64,000 nt of DNA. Origin: Fremontodendron californicum. Lineage: Eukaryota > Streptophyta > Magnoliopsida > Malvales > Malvaceae. The translations under genes and the position numbers were made by a program. Below, one piece after another: positions 12,000-25,714 of the stretch; the first letter of the stretch is position 1, and each line of letters begins with the position of its first letter. Below the pieces are notes generated by a model, which worked only from the letters and a program-made list of their open reading frames with translations, had not been told where the DNA came from and did no database searches. Location: contig JAULJL010000040.1 of the NCBI GenBank assembly GCA_030761205.1, positions 11,598,103 through 11,662,102 on the forward strand, in the 5' to 3' direction.

Positions 12000-14900
12000 T
12001 GTAGACACCTAATTTTGCCCGGACCACTAAAACAAGTATGTTTTCTTCCTAAATTGATGTTTCAGAATGTAAAAAGACTTTTTTCATCCTGCAGGTGGTA
12101 CTCCGAGACTTAGTCTAAGAAGGCGAGCATAAAAAGTCAAACTTGAAAAAATCAACCTCAGAAAGTCAACTTCGAAAAGTCAACTACTAAAAAAGTCAAC
12201 CTACTTTCAAAATCGAGATTTGAAGTTCAATTGAAAAATGGTGAAAGAATTTTGATAATCCGAGGACTACATCGAAATATATGGAGTTTGAAAGTTGGGT
12301 TACAAAGATTCAGTAGAAAAAAAAAAACCCTAGTTCGAGAAATTTGGAGAAAAGTGCTTAAACGATCAAATTGGTCAAAATTGAAGGTTCCAAATGAAAG
12401 ATAAGCACTGACTACGGGTAATGGATAAGCTACTTGGAAGAAAAACTGAAAGAAAAGTCAATCTGAAAGAAAACCGAGGATTAGGGTTTTTGGTGAATTT
12501 CGGTGAAATTTGGAAGAATTATAGAAATAACCTGATTCGGTAAGACTAAAGCACCTAATGGACGAGGAGTGATTAAAAAAGGATAGCCCAAGGCTCAGTT
12601 TGAAGAAAATCTAAAAATCGGACTTGTTTTTAGCAAAACCGGGGTTCGGAGGCAAAAGGGCAAAATTGAAAATTTTGGGAAAAATAGCAAATGAATTCCA
12701 AAAATTCTAAAAAATTGCAGATATCATTCTTAAATCATTTCGAAGAGATTGGAGAAATAAAATTTTGATTCGAAGTTCGTTTGCAAAATGACCAAATCTC
12801 AGGTCCCCTATGCAGAAATTCAAGAAGATAAATCCCGAAAAAATAGCAAATGAACTCCAAAAATTCTGAAAATTGCAAATCTCATTTTTAAATTATTTGG
12901 AAGAGATTGGAAAAAGAAAATCAGGATTTGGAGTTCGTTTGCAAAATGGCCAAATCCCGGGTCCCCAATGTAGTAATTCAAGCAGATAAATCCCGAAAAA
13001 AATACCAAATGAGTTCCAAAAATTATGAAAACTTTCAGATCACACTTTTAAATTATTTGGAAGATATTGGTGAAGAAAAATCTGGATTTGGAGCTCATTT
13101 AAATAATGGTAAAGTTAGGGAGCACAAAAGGGCAATTTTGGAAAAAAATCCAAATAAATAGCAAATGGACTTGAAAAATTTTGAAAACCTCTAGAATTCA
13201 ATTTTTTATTATTTTGAAAGTATTGAAAAAATAAAATTTGAATTTGGAGCCCGTTTGCTATTTATTTATGTTGGGGGGATAAAAAGGTCATTTTACTTAA
13301 GAAACCGAAAAGGGCTTTTCTTGCCTTTTAAAAAAATGAAGCATGGGCTGGAAGAAGAGGGATCAGCCGGCCAAGGCCCAAGGATGGGCCAATATCTTCT
13401 GATTTTCAATCAAAAGGCCAACAATGAAGAGGAAGGTAGTTATTTTTTGATCAAGCCTTTGCAAATAAACCACATGGACCAATGCATGAAGAGGCCGAGT
13501 GTCAACATAATGGCTTAGGATTCTTGAACAGCTATAATTGTGGATAGCTGAAGGCCTAATCTATGGGTGATAATTTCATTTTTTAAACATCTTGGATCAA
13601 TAGCCTTTGGATGAAAATTGGTTGAAAAAAGATAACAACATCCTAGCAAGAGGGAGCCATTCGGCCACTACAAGGAAGGAGCCTCTCTCTTTCATTTTTC
13701 AGCTATTCACTCTCTATTCTCTCTTGTTTTTGGCTGATTTTTCTCTCCATTGTTGAAAGGCAAAAAGAAAAGTTTAGAAAAGAAAAGAAAGTTAAAAGAG
13801 AAAAAGCTTGCAATATAGCTTCTAGAGGTTGCTTTAAGCAACATACTCTTGCACTTTCTTTGATTTTCCATTCTTGATTTGCTGTTTTCATTTGATATTT
13901 GGTGAGTTTCTTTTGATTTTGATTTTACAATAAGTGTTTTTAAGCTTTTTTTTCAAGTTGTTCCTTCATGCTTTCTTAAAAGAAAATCAATTTTTTTTCT
14001 CTATTTTTCTCTAAGTGGCCGAATGGCCTAGTGTTTTTTGTAGTTGCTGTTTTGCATTTTTATTTCTTGTTATTTTTGATATTTAACAAGTTTTGATGCT
14101 TTAAATTTTCTTCTAATACATAAACATGAAGCTTGTTTTAATTTGGTTGCTTGCTTGTTACCATTTTTGAGTCTATTATCTTGTTATCATGTTTATTTTA
14201 CTTGTCTTGCATTTTTGATTTTCTGTTTTCTAAATGTTTAAGTTTGTTTATGTTTTACATTTTTTAATCCATGTGTTTGTGAAAATGCCTATTGGTTTTC
14301 ATGCCTTTACTTTATATTTGCATGATTTGAGCATTATTCTTTAGCTATGCATGTCAGTATATCATGTGTTTGTGAAAATGCCATGCTCATTTTAAGCATG
14401 AGATCATTTGGCCACCCTCATCTTGTATGCTTTGTATGTGTATTTTTGTTATGTTAGTTGATAGGTTTGCATTTTCATGATATTTGGTTGTGTATTTTGT
14501 TTAAGCATGCCATATGTTTGTGTTATTGCCATGCATTCTTTAGGTTTAGGATTGTTTTGATTTGCCATGCATATTCATGCATTTTAGACCTAAGTTGCAT
14601 TAAATGCCATGTAAGTTCATTTAGGTCTAGGTCATTTTATTGATGCCATGCATTTTTCAGGTCATTTAGGTTTTAAATCATGCATTTTATGCATCATATT
14701 TGCTGTATTTTCATACATTTCATGTCCTTGCCACTTGATTTATGACTTAGATCAATCAATGGTTCAAAGTCATGCTCATTTTGAGCATACTTGTGGAAAA
14801 TTAAAGAGTTGTCAAATTGATTATTCTACCTTTGTGATTTTTTTTACTTAGCTAATTTTTGTCTAACTTTTCAAAAGTGTTAGCTACTATTTGTGAGTTC

Positions 14901-16854
14901 TTAGGAGAGTCTCTAACATTTTTACTTTGATTTTTAAATGATTTTATCGAAGCCAAGAAAATGTGTTTTGGCAAAACAATTTGTTCCCCTAGTACTCGTA
15001 CTTTTCCGATTTTTCTGGGCAATCATCTTTAATAAAAAATTAAGCCAATTTTTTCCCGTGTAGTTTTACATGTCCAGAGCCTCCAGCATTGTTTTTAGAT
15101 TTTTTTGAATTTTTAAAAATAGGGTAAAAAATCGTGCTTTAAAACTGGACAGTAGAGGCAGAATTGAATTTGAAGGAAAATCATTTTTCTGTTTTGGTTA
15201 AGTTATTTAGAGGGGGCTGATTAGGAAGTTTAGCTACTGACTTAGGGTAGTTTCTAAGCCTTTTTAAACTCTAAAAATGATTTTTTAATCTCGAGTTAAG
15301 GGTGGTCAACTCCGGGATTTTAAACTTAGGTAATTAGAGCCATTTAAAAAGGGTTTAGCTAAGTTTTTATTTTTTAATCTAAGCTTTTCAAAATTGTTTT
15401 CAAACAAAGTATTTTGGTTTTAGAATATTTAATTTGATATATTTTCCTAAGATAGCTCGATATCTTTTTAGATATACAGATTTTCTTAATTAAAGGAAAA
15501 AACACATTCTCATGCATTGCATTTTCTGTATTCATGCATACTATATAATATGTGGTTTTTGCTATGATAATTTCCATGGTGTTGTTATTATTTATTATTT
15601 AAAATTTTGATATTATATTAATTGTTATATGATTTTGAATATTCCATGATATCCTATGCTTTTTATTTAGTTATTTTTGTCATATTATTTAGCATATACT
15701 ATGTTCATGCATTATTATTTTTATTTTCATGCATATTATATTATAGCATTATTTTATGTTTCATGTCATTTAGATTATATGCCATATCATTTATATTTGC
15801 CATGTCATTTAAATTATTTCATTTCATATAGAATATGTCATGTGACTTAGGTCATTTCATTTCATATAAAATATATTATGTTACCTAGGTCATTTTATTT
15901 CATTTAGAATATATTATGTCACTTAGGATACTTCATTTCATTTAGAATATATCATGTGACTTAAGATATTTTATTTCATATAAAATATATTATGTTACCT
16001 AGGTCATTTCATTTCATTTATAATATATCATATGACTTAGGATATTTCATTTTATTTAGAATATGCTATGACATTTAAATTATATCATACCATTTAAGTT
16101 GCATTATATTATCTAGACTTTGCTATGTCATTTTATTTATGTCACACATATTCATTTTTTTAAAAAATGTTTTGAAAAAGATAATGGTTTTCAATAAAAT
16201 AAAGATATTTCTGAGTTAAATTAATTCATGAGTTTTTTGACGGGTTTGCTTGGGAGGATATCATCAATTATCATTAATAACGGAATCTTTTCTTTAAAAC
16301 GAGAATGATTCGAAAAGTTTTTTTCAAACTAATAAAAATTTCTGTATTTTGCCATGTTTGTTGGGGAATATAGGAAAATTTTGAATTTATAAATTCCGGA
16401 TCATTTTCAATTAAAAATGGAATTATTTTTCTTTAAATTAGGAATTAATTTGAAATACTAAATTAAAAATCGACTTTTTACCGAGACTTGAGATAACACA
16501 TGATTAATAAGGTATCGTTTTATACGGGAGTTTTGGGGGTGTTAATCTTTCCCCATACGTAATCGAGTCCCGAACCCGATTCTTCAATTTTCTCTGGTTT
16601 AAAACGCAAACTTGAAATTGGTTTTAAAAATGTTTTAATTCATTTTAAAATATTTTATAAAATCGATTTTAATAGATGGTCGATCACACCTAGCCAAAAA
16701 AGATTGGTGGCGACTCCATGTCTTTTTCAAGTTCATTTTCAAAATCTTCATTTTTCAAGAGGAATTAAGTCGACTTTTTTTCCGTTTTTTTTAATGTCAC
16801 GCATAACGAATATAAAGTCTTGCGATGAGACTTGTTATTTTTTAGGTTGCGACA
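12000..16854 (+). repeat. 5' LTR of the Ogre-like element
   Basis: 4855 bp. It includes four units of about 160 bp beginning AAAATAGCAAATGA (12675-13165), a region rich in CATGCAT and CATTT motifs (14250-14760), and about 40-bp units based on TTTCATTTCATATAGAATAT (15815-16080). Short frames inside are repeated in the other LTR only because the DNA is duplicated; none looks coding. Confidence 0.93.
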
Positions 16855-16857
16855 GCT

Positions 16858-16875
16858 TGGCGACTCCACTGGGGA
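16858..16875 (+). other. Primer-binding site of the Ogre-like element
   Basis: TGGCGACTCCACTGGGGA begins three bases after the LTR end and has the TGG expected opposite a tRNA 3' CCA. I cannot name the tRNA with certainty; Tat/Ogre elements use tRNA-Arg in described cases. Confidence 0.7.
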
Positions 16876-18519
16876 CTTTTAGAGAGTCAGGCATAGAATT
16901 AGTTGTGTGTTATCAAAGTCTCGGTTTCGTTGGTTTAATTGGTATTTAATTTTAATTCTCTCATTTTTTTAAATAATAAGGAGAATTTTGAAAATAATAA
17001 AATGTTTTAAATATGTCCATGTTCATGTGCATACATTTTATTATTGTTCTCTAGTTATTTAATAATTGTATATTATAATTGCTTATTGGTTAATGCGTTA
17101 CACTATTCTTTGAATGTTATTTTAATAAATTGTTGGGGCATTTAGAATAAGGGGTGTAGAATAGGTGGTGAAAGGTTTGTTGTTCCTTCTCACACACTAC
17201 ACGTGTATTTGCATATCATGAGCTCTATACCCGGGTTCTGTCCTTTTAGGTGGGAGCAAAGTAACTAAGCCTTCGTGATTATCAATCCGCATGGGCTGGT
17301 GAAACACTTCCGGAGTACTAAATTACCTAAGCCTTCGTGATTAACAATCCGCATGGGCTAGGAAAATAGACTCTAACGAATTGAACCCGCTTTTATCGGG
17401 GTGCCTTACTAGCCTTCACCAGCGACAGTGAGGAGCAATTCGGGGCCTTTAGAACCGATTCACCCTCATATAGTGAACCTAGGCGAAGCCATGCTGAATT
17501 TCAAATTAGATACCGAAGATAGGAACACATGGAGGGACATTTCTAAACCTTTTATTACCTATTTTACACTCAGAATAAGTGTTGTAGATCGGGCAACGAT
17601 GTACGTACATCGCCCGTAATAAATTTAATACCCTGTCCCAAAGGCATCGTGATGCCTAAGTGAGTCGATACTGTTGGGGCAAGTGTTCATAAACTTTTTA
17701 AAATTGAAAATATAAACATTTTTTTTCAAATATTTTTGCATTTTGCACATTTCATGCATGTGTGAATAGAGCATGTACATTTATGGTTGTATTGTTGATC
17801 TCATTTTTTTGCAATAAACGGATGGTGGTAATAATTTTATTTGATGATTTCATAAACATTCATTGGTTGAATAAGAGTTGTAGACCGGTAGTGTTACATG
17901 AACATTTGCATATTTTACTATAGTAAGATCCACTACTCCGAATTTTTTTTGAAAATAATATGTTTGGTTTTTCATAAAGAAAACATGTTTCAAAAAGATC
18001 ATAGATCAAATTTGGAGGCAAATCTTGCATAATGAGATTTTTGAATACTCAAGATTTAGGTTCCACCAATTTCGTGTAATCCTTGGTTAATTTATTTGTA
18101 TCATTTTGACATCATGTTACAGTCCTAACATGCATAGTTATTCATTGTAGAATACATTTGTGATATACATGGTCATTCTTTGTACCTACCTTTGTGTTAA
18201 TTCATTTATTCTCTGCATATATTATTCTGACATCATGTTACAGTCATAGCATGCATGGTCATTCATTGTAGAATATGTTTATGACATGCATGGTCATTAT
18301 TTGTACATACCTGTGCATCAATTTATTCATTTTTTTTTATAAAAAAAATGCATGTTTGGCATTAGATTGCATCCATAGCATACATAGTCATCATAATTTC
18401 TCTGTATATGTTCATGCATTAATCATCAGTATATTCATGCACATAGGAATAGAGCATGTACATTCATAATTGTATTCTTAATCTCATGACATTTTCATTT
18501 GCATGAAAGGGGTTCGAGG
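16876..18519 (+). other. 5' untranslated part of the Ogre-like element
   Basis: Non-coding. A segment of about 32 bp (TAAGCCTTCGTGATTA...CCGCATGGGCT) occurs twice (17267-17298 and 17329-17361). Units containing GACATCATGTTACAGTC and ATGCATGGTCATTC recur around 18105-18310 and, more degenerate, at 19740-20160. Confidence 0.6.
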
Positions 18520-19510
18520 TATGAGGATAGAATCGGAGGAACGATTGGGTGCTTTGGAACGAAATCAAGAAGAATTTGGACATGAAATCCGGGAAGTGAA
18601 AGAACAACTCGCTAAATTGATGAAAATGGTTGAGGATATGGGTAAGAGTAAATAGAAACTTTATCAGGGCTCTGCATCGCCTTCGGATCAACCAAAACCA
18701 TTAGGTCCAGAACATACAATCCTTGCTGGATCCTGCGCTTGTCAATGCCGCAAAGGTTGCAACCCTGATGAAATTATGGACAAAATCGTGAAAATGATTA
18801 AACCCAAGAGCCTGATACCAATGATAGAAACCTCAGATCCCAAACAGTCCATGCAATTAGTCCTAGGTCCAAACCAATATCCTAACCTACTATGGCCCAA
18901 TTGTCTACTGGAGGATCACTACGGGACCCTTGAATCCCACTCCATCACCACCAACTGGCAGTTCGTACTATTTCCCTCATCAATCACCTTATCAAGCATC
19001 CGGGATAGGAACCTCGAATTATGTATAACCTCAAAGGGTCCCGAGTCCAAATCCATACCCTTGCCTTGTTATTTCGCCATCTCCCTATGTAAACAGCCCG
19101 GTTCGGACCTTAGTACCGCCACCAGGTGCCCCAACTCCTAGGCCATGTGCCACTAAGAAACAACCCAAAAATAAGACCCAAAGGCATTTTGATCCCCTTC
19201 CAATCAGCTATGAAGAGCTTTTCCCAATGTTGGTCCGAAATCACCTGGTTGCCTATGTGCCGTTGAAACCCTTGTGACCGCCATACCCAAAGTGGTATAA
19301 TTCGAATGCAAGATGTGATTATCACTGTGGAACTATTGGGCATAGCATTGAGCACTGCAATGCACTCAAGAACAAAGTACAATCCCTTATAGACGCCAAG
19401 TGGTTGGATCTAATGACATTGATTGATAGAGGACTAGAAAAGGGTGATTAGGATTGGAAGATCTACAAAAATGATGTAGAAGGACTTCGGTCTGATATGG
19501 TGTAGTAGGA
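18520..19510 (+). pseudogene. First gag-like remnant (coiled coil plus CX2CX4HX4C-like end)
   Basis: From the ATG at 18520 a 44-codon heptad-rich stretch (EERLGALERNQEEFGHEI) resembles the coiled-coil start of Tat/Ogre Gag; it ends in a stop. Frameshifted pieces follow, and near 19310-19410 a zinc-finger-like segment CDYHCGTIGHSIEHCNALK precedes VQSLIDAKW, typical of the Gag C-terminus. The central Gag domain is missing, so this is a deleted copy upstream of the second gag. Confidence 0.7.
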
Positions 19511-20325
19511 TTTCACTTTTTCAGTAGCCAGCTCTTATAGCCTTAGGATTCTAGTAAAAATAAAGTGCTTGTACAAGACAGTTTTAACCACTGTTCAGAT
19601 TTTGTAAACATGGTTTATACCATTGTGAACGTTGATATGGGAATGAATTGGTTGTGCTTCAAATTTATGAGATGTTGATGATTAAGTTCCTCTAATTCTT
19701 ATTTCCTCCGTGATATCTTCCCCTTTGCATTTTGCATCCGATCAATTATTTATCATACCATACTTTCATACATGCATCTTGGTAGCATCAGGTGGTAATC
19801 ATGACAAACATAGTCAGCATGATTTTTCTGTATATGTTCATGCACTAATTTTCTTATTATATACATCATGTTAGCATTAGATCGCATTCATGACACACAC
19901 ATGGTCAGTATGATTTTCTTTTTATATACTCTGTGTCAATCATTCATTGTTTACATGCATCATAATTGACATCGTGTTGCATTCTATAGTGTATACGATT
20001 ATTCATTGGGAAATATGTTGAAATATACATGACCATTCATTACATATATCCATGCGTTGATCTGTTTATTCTTTGCTTGCCGCATGTTGGCATCGTGATT
20101 GCATTTATTACATATATGGTCAGCATGTTTCTACTGTACATGTCCATACATCATATTGTTTAGGCTTCACGGGCATCAAATTGTATTCATGGCTCTTTCA
20201 TTATGACATACATTTGGGGGGAATAAACCAGAAGTTGGCTTGACTTTAAGAGTCTTTGAAAGAATTTCCATTTCAAATCAGAGGTATAAGAAGTACTAAG
20301 TACCCTTTTAATACAGGCTAGAGCT

Positions 20326-21840
20326 ATGGAGAATGAACAAGCTGCCCGAATGAAAAGAATGGAAAGGGCACATGAAGAATTGCGAGAACAGCTGGCAAAG
20401 TCTCAAGCAGAATCTAAGGATCAGATGACTAAATTGATGGAGCTGATGTTCGCAGTAATCAACGGAAAGGGATACACTGAAAACTTGGCCGTCAGAGAAG
20501 GGTTAGAGGCACAAGAGGGTCAGAATGAGGTCATGATGTTAAATGGCCAGAATACAGTTAATCCCAGCAACATTCTAAATTTAGATGATCCAACTAAACA
20601 AGTAAAACTGAAGATGGTTGAGTCGAACGAGGCTGAGTTGGCAGATTCCCAAGGGAAATATCAGTTGCTAGATGAAAGGCTTCGGGCAGTAGAAAATACA
20701 GACGTATTTGGGAGTGTGGATGCGAAAGAACGATGCTTGGTCCTCAATTTAGTCATTCCTCCTAAATTCAATGTCCTTAACTTTGTGAAATATGATGAGA
20801 CGATCGATCCATCAACCCATATCACCATGTTCTGTCGAAATATGGCAAGTCACATAGATAATGATAAGCTTTTGATTCACAGCTTTCAGGATAGCCTCAG
20901 CAGGTCCGCAATTAGGTGGTATAGTCAGTTGAGCAAGGATCAGATTCACTCTTGGAATGATTTGGCCAGGGCTTTTCTAAACCAGTACAAGCATGTGACG
21001 GACATGATACCTGACCGTCTCACCTTGCAAAATATGGAGAAAAAGGTTACTGAGAGTCAAAGAGTATGCTCAGAGGCGGAGGAACATGGCCACCCAAGTA
21101 TAGCCGCCCTTAACTTAGAAAAAAACCACTGTCCTTTTTGTGAATACACTACAGGCCCTATACTACGATAGACTTGTTGGCAACACCACGAAGAATTTTT
21201 CGGATATGGTAATCTCCGGGGAAATGATTGAAAATGCTATCAAGGCTAGGAAACTTGAAGGAGGTAAAACATTTAATGCAGAGAGAAATAATACGCCCAA
21301 AAAGAAAGAGGAAGATGTCCAAGCCATGGGAGACTTTGCCCCGTATATTCCGGCTACTTCATACCAACCACCCTATCCTTCTATGAACTATGTACCCAGG
21401 GTTCATACTTATACACAATGGCCTCTCAGAATCCAGTAAATTTTTAACCTTAATGTCAGTCAAAGGAAATCGAAGAATATCCGAAAAAGAGATCAGTTTG
21501 AGCGACTCCTCATGTCTTACTCTGAACTATTGCCCTAGCTGGTCAAAAAGCAACTCCTCACTAAAGTTCCAGTGGAGCCTATCCAACCCCCATATCCGAG
21601 CTGGTATGACGAGAATGCATATTGTGATTATCATTATGGGATTCGGGGACATTCCATGGAAAATTGCCTATGTCTAAAACGGAAGGTTCAAGCACTCATC
21701 AATAAAAGGGCAGTTAGATGTGGGAAAGAAAAAAAGGTCAGACAGCATGGAGAATCTACTGAATGGGAATGATGAGACCATTGTGGATGTCATAATGGGA
21801 GAAGTATACGGAAAGGTCGAAAAGAGTACCGAGGAATAGC
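20326..21840 (+). pseudogene. Second gag remnant, Tat/Ogre lineage, frameshifted
   Basis: The frame from 20326 starts with a coiled coil (ARMKRMERAHEELREQLAK) and contains the retrotransposon-gag core: DVFGSVDAKERC, VIPPKFNVLNFVKYD, HITMFCRNMA, LLIHSFQDSLSRSAIRWY and FLNQYKHVTDMIPDR. A frameshift near 21060 and two stops precede the rest in another frame (EYAQRRRNMATQV, then YYDRLVGNTTKNFSDMVISGE from 21163). A further shift near 21440 leads to the knuckle-like CDYHYGIRGHSMENC (about 21620-21670). Nothing protease- or RT-like follows. Confidence 0.85.
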
Positions 21841-24639
21841 CAGTTTGAATTAGGGAAAACATGTCAAGGGGGAGATTTTTATGCATGTAGTTTCATACCT
21901 CATGATGAAAACACTTGTCTTATGTTAACATCCCTATGAAATAAATGAATTTTGAATGTTTTTATGTTTGTTGTGTTTTAACAATAATTTGAATGTGCAA
22001 AAACAAGCATTAAGGAGATTCCAATAATGGATAGTCTCGAGAATATTGATGATCATTGTTAGAAATGATCCAATACCTTCCCTCTTTTGAGGATTCCATG
22101 TATCTAAACCCCTGAAACTAAGATCACTTGAAAGATCTAATGCTTCAAGGAATATGAACAATTAAACTTCATAAACATTGTCATCACAGAATCAGCAAAA
22201 ATGTAAATCCTAGTCTAGGCCATGAACAAAGGAACGAACTTTTTGAATTTTTTTTGAATTCCTTGAAATTCAAACAAATGAGACATTCTTTCAAAAATCT
22301 AGATATTGGTAATTCGATGTGTGTCAAGATTGTGCTAAAACCATTCATAACCTTTACCAATAACCACAAAACACTAATTGCCCAAACTTCACTTCATGAT
22401 TGACACCCTGGGGCACAATGATTAAACTAGACTATCCCATGTCCCAGAGGAAACCCATTTTTGGGTCGTATTTTCCTTGTCCTTTCAAAGAACTCATATT
22501 TGAAACTCAGCTTTTTCAAAATAGACCTAGACTTGTTATGTTACTCGTTGATACAAATTCTCATGGTTAATCAAATTGGGGCATCATATGTGGAAATGAT
22601 GGTTATCTGGTGAAAAAGGATGGGACTAACGCATGAATCATTGGGGGCATGCGATTAAGAAAAAGAACAAATTGGGATATCATGCATATGAGAATTCATA
22701 TGATTCCAAAGTGTAAAATGAAATTCCGATTATCTATTTCCCCTGAGGATTGATTTTCAATGAGAATATTTGTGCTTGATATGATGAATGACCATCTTTC
22801 ATATCCCTTTCACAAGAAAAAATTATCCATAGTCACCCCTTTTGAGCCAAAAGATTTCTTTCTTCTTGGAACCTTGATCAAGGATCACCCTCTACACTGG
22901 GGGGCAAATGCGAGGAATGATCTTCTCGAAGATCATGGAAAAATAAGTCTTAGCTCAAAGACAAATACAAAGCAAATGGAGCCCCGAATGAATATGGGCT
23001 CCCTCTGTCAAAAGGAAAAGAAAAAGATGGCAAAATGGAAGCCAAGAACAAAACAAAAGAAAAACACACAAAAAAAGTGTGTGAAAAAGCGATGGCGAAA
23101 TGGAAGCAAAAAAAGCAAGGAAGAAAAAGAGCAAAAGTCAAAAAGGAATGAAAAGTCCAAAAAGAGATAAATGCTTCAAAAAAGGAATCCTCCTCCAGAA
23201 TTGATCCTTGATCTGATTACCCTTAAACACAGATTTTGGGCCTATTTATCTTTTCTTTCTGAACCCCGAGCCATGGTTTAGATTACGTGCTTTAAAAGCC
23301 CATTGTGATCAAACATGAATATTCAACTTGAAGGGTTTTTCCTTAGATTTTATCCCATCTCATCGAATTCTCATTTCACTAAGGAAGAATTTAGAATTCT
23401 CAAGTGCATGGTAAAACAAAAAAATGAAAAAAGAAAAATTGGAGAGAATGAGACTCTAGGGCGAAAACCCAAAAACGGGCGGTCTAGAGTAGAATGGGAA
23501 TTTTCGATGCCATCTATGATAGTGCCGATACCACAAAAGAGAAGGTCATCTTGAAGAAATGGACATTCCCAAAGTGTCAACTCTCATTTGGATGATTGAT
23601 TTCAAAAACTAATTTTTTTCTCCAAAATCAACTTTCCAGTTTGAACATCCCAGCCAATTTTGACGCTTGTCAAAATACCTTGATATGGAAACTAAAAGAA
23701 TGTTGAATTTGTTTGGTTCTCAATGAATTCATGATTTATAAAACCTATTCCATTTGTGAGCCTAGAAGGGACATACATTTTTTTTTTGTGAAGTTTCCCG
23801 GAAAAACCAAAATCATGTTGTACCAAGCCTTGTCAATTCAAGTTGAAAAACCAAAATTGACACTTAGGAAAATTTCTAACAGTGATCATCAGTCTTCAAA
23901 AGATTTGTACATTACACACTGTGGGGTTAAAATTTTTGACTCAGAAGTTTTCATTAAATAAGCAAAATTGTTTTTCAGAAAAGAAAAATAAAAATATTTT
24001 TGAAATACCCATTTTTGATGTTGTCATGAGAGAAGAGTTTTTCTAATCCAAAGGTGTGAAAATACTAGGGATAACCTTGACTTCCAAATATGAGAAGAAG
24101 AAATAAAACTCAGCAAGCAGATTTCTGTTGATAAGAGTTTGAAAACTGTTGGGGCAAAAAGAATAGCCAAAGATTGAAAAAGGAGTTGAAAATATACTCT
24201 GACTTGAAAAGGAAAAATGAATGGAAAGGCTAAGACAAAGTCTAGAAAAACGATTGGGGGCATTTGCATCATTCATGAACACTCATCTCTTTATTAAGCT
24301 TTGCATCTGCACCGTATCAGCAAACATTTGCATCATTCACGGATATTTGCATTTGCACTATTCCATGAGCATCTGCATTCTACCTTTACAATAACATCCT
24401 TCATAGATATTTGCATTCGCATCACCTCAAACAAGTGCATCATTTCTAGGATCATTGCATCTTCATTGTAGCTACAATTACACCATTCATGAACCACTTA
24501 CATGAACATGATTCGTAGAGACATTTGCATATGCATTTAGAAGCATTTGCATCAATCCAAGACATCTGTATCATTTCAAGAAGCATTTGCATCAATCCAA
24601 GACATTTGCATTTACACTATCAAGCATTTGCATCCTCTC
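21841..24639 (+). other. Interior of the Ogre-like element without recognisable coding
   Basis: Where pol would be expected, all frames are short. The lysine-rich frame at 22760-23170 is an A-rich tract (GAAAAAG repeats) and matches no pol domain. 24280-24640 contains reiterated CATTTGCATCA motifs leading into the satellite-like array. Confidence 0.6.
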
Positions 24640-25400
24640 TCATATCATTCTGGTTTCATCCATGCCTTTTCAATTTCTGGTTTCACCCATGCCTTTTTCA
24701 ATTTCTGGTTCCATCCAGATCACTTTCAAATTTCTGGTTTTATCCATGCCTTTTCAATTTCTGGTTTCATCCAGATCTTTTTCAAATTTTTGGTTTCACC
24801 CATGCTTTTCAATTTCTGGTTCTATCCAGATCACTTTCAAATTTCTGGTTTCATCCATGTCTTTTTTAATCTCTGGTTTTATCCAGATCTTTTTCAATTT
24901 CTGGTTTCACCCATGCTTTTCAATTTATGGTTTCACCCATGTTTTTCAATTTCTAGTTTCATCCAGATCTTTTTCAATTTCTGGTTTCACCCATGCTTTT
25001 CAATTTTTGGTTTCACCTATGTTTTTTTAATTTCTGGTTTTATCCAGATCTTTTTCAAATTTTTGGTTTCACCCATGTTTTTCAATTTCTGTGTTCATCC
25101 AGATCTTTTTCAAATTTCTGGTTTCACCTATGTTTTTCCATTTCTGGTTTCATCCAGATCATTTTCAAATTTTTGGTTTCACCCATGTTTTTCAATTTCT
25201 AGTTTCATCCAGATCTTTTTCTAGTTTCACCCATGTTGTTCAATTTCTGGTTTCATCCAGATCATTTTCAAAATTTTGATTTCACCCATGCTTTTCAATT
25301 TTTGGTTTCATCCAGATCTTTTCCAAATTTCTTGTTTTACCCGTGTCATTTCAATCCCTGATTTCATCCAGATCTTTTTCAATTTTCGGTTTCACCCATG
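24640..25400 (+). repeat. Tandem array of 26-29-bp monomers, stop-free in all + frames
   Basis: About 28 monomers of the type TTTCTGGTTTCATCCAGATC and TTTTGGTTTCACCCATG alternate, so the higher-order unit is about 55 bp. The unit contains no TAA, TAG or TGA in any + frame, which creates long overlapping frames of phenylalanine, serine and glycine residues. It lies about 315 bp upstream of the right LTR. Confidence 0.92.
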
Positions 25401-25714
25401 CCAGAAAGGTTAGCACAAGACAGGATGAGACCCCGAGACCATCGTCGAGATCTTTTCTTCTCTTGCAAATCGAACCCGTTTCCTTAAGACGGGTCAAGCC
25501 TTGATTAGTCAGGGAACTCTATTTAAGGACAATATCTTCTATTTACAGCTTTTTTTCCAAAAAAAAAATTAAATAAAACAGTGAAAAATTTAGAAACGAA
25601 AAAGGAAACCCCCCTTTCCCTTCTCTTCACATGTGATTTCACTAACCGGACAAAATTAGTGTTTGTTTATCTTTGCCTGATTCCTGATTCTTAGCAATAG
25701 CCAAAGAAGGCAAC

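Noticed and set aside
14458..15831. Frames repeated at an offset of about 13.7 kb (28170-29544), considered as a conserved duplicated gene
   Set aside because: They are the two LTR copies; similarity comes from LTR duplication and the frames are short and AT-driven.
22760..23170. 136-codon lysine-rich frame in the Ogre-like interior, considered as possible pol or DNA-binding protein
   Set aside because: Caused by A-rich GAAAAAG repeats; no retroviral domain motif is present.
24525..25279. Overlapping forward frames of 62 to 225 codons
   Set aside because: They arise from a tandem repeat that lacks stop codons in every forward frame; there is no codon bias or homology.
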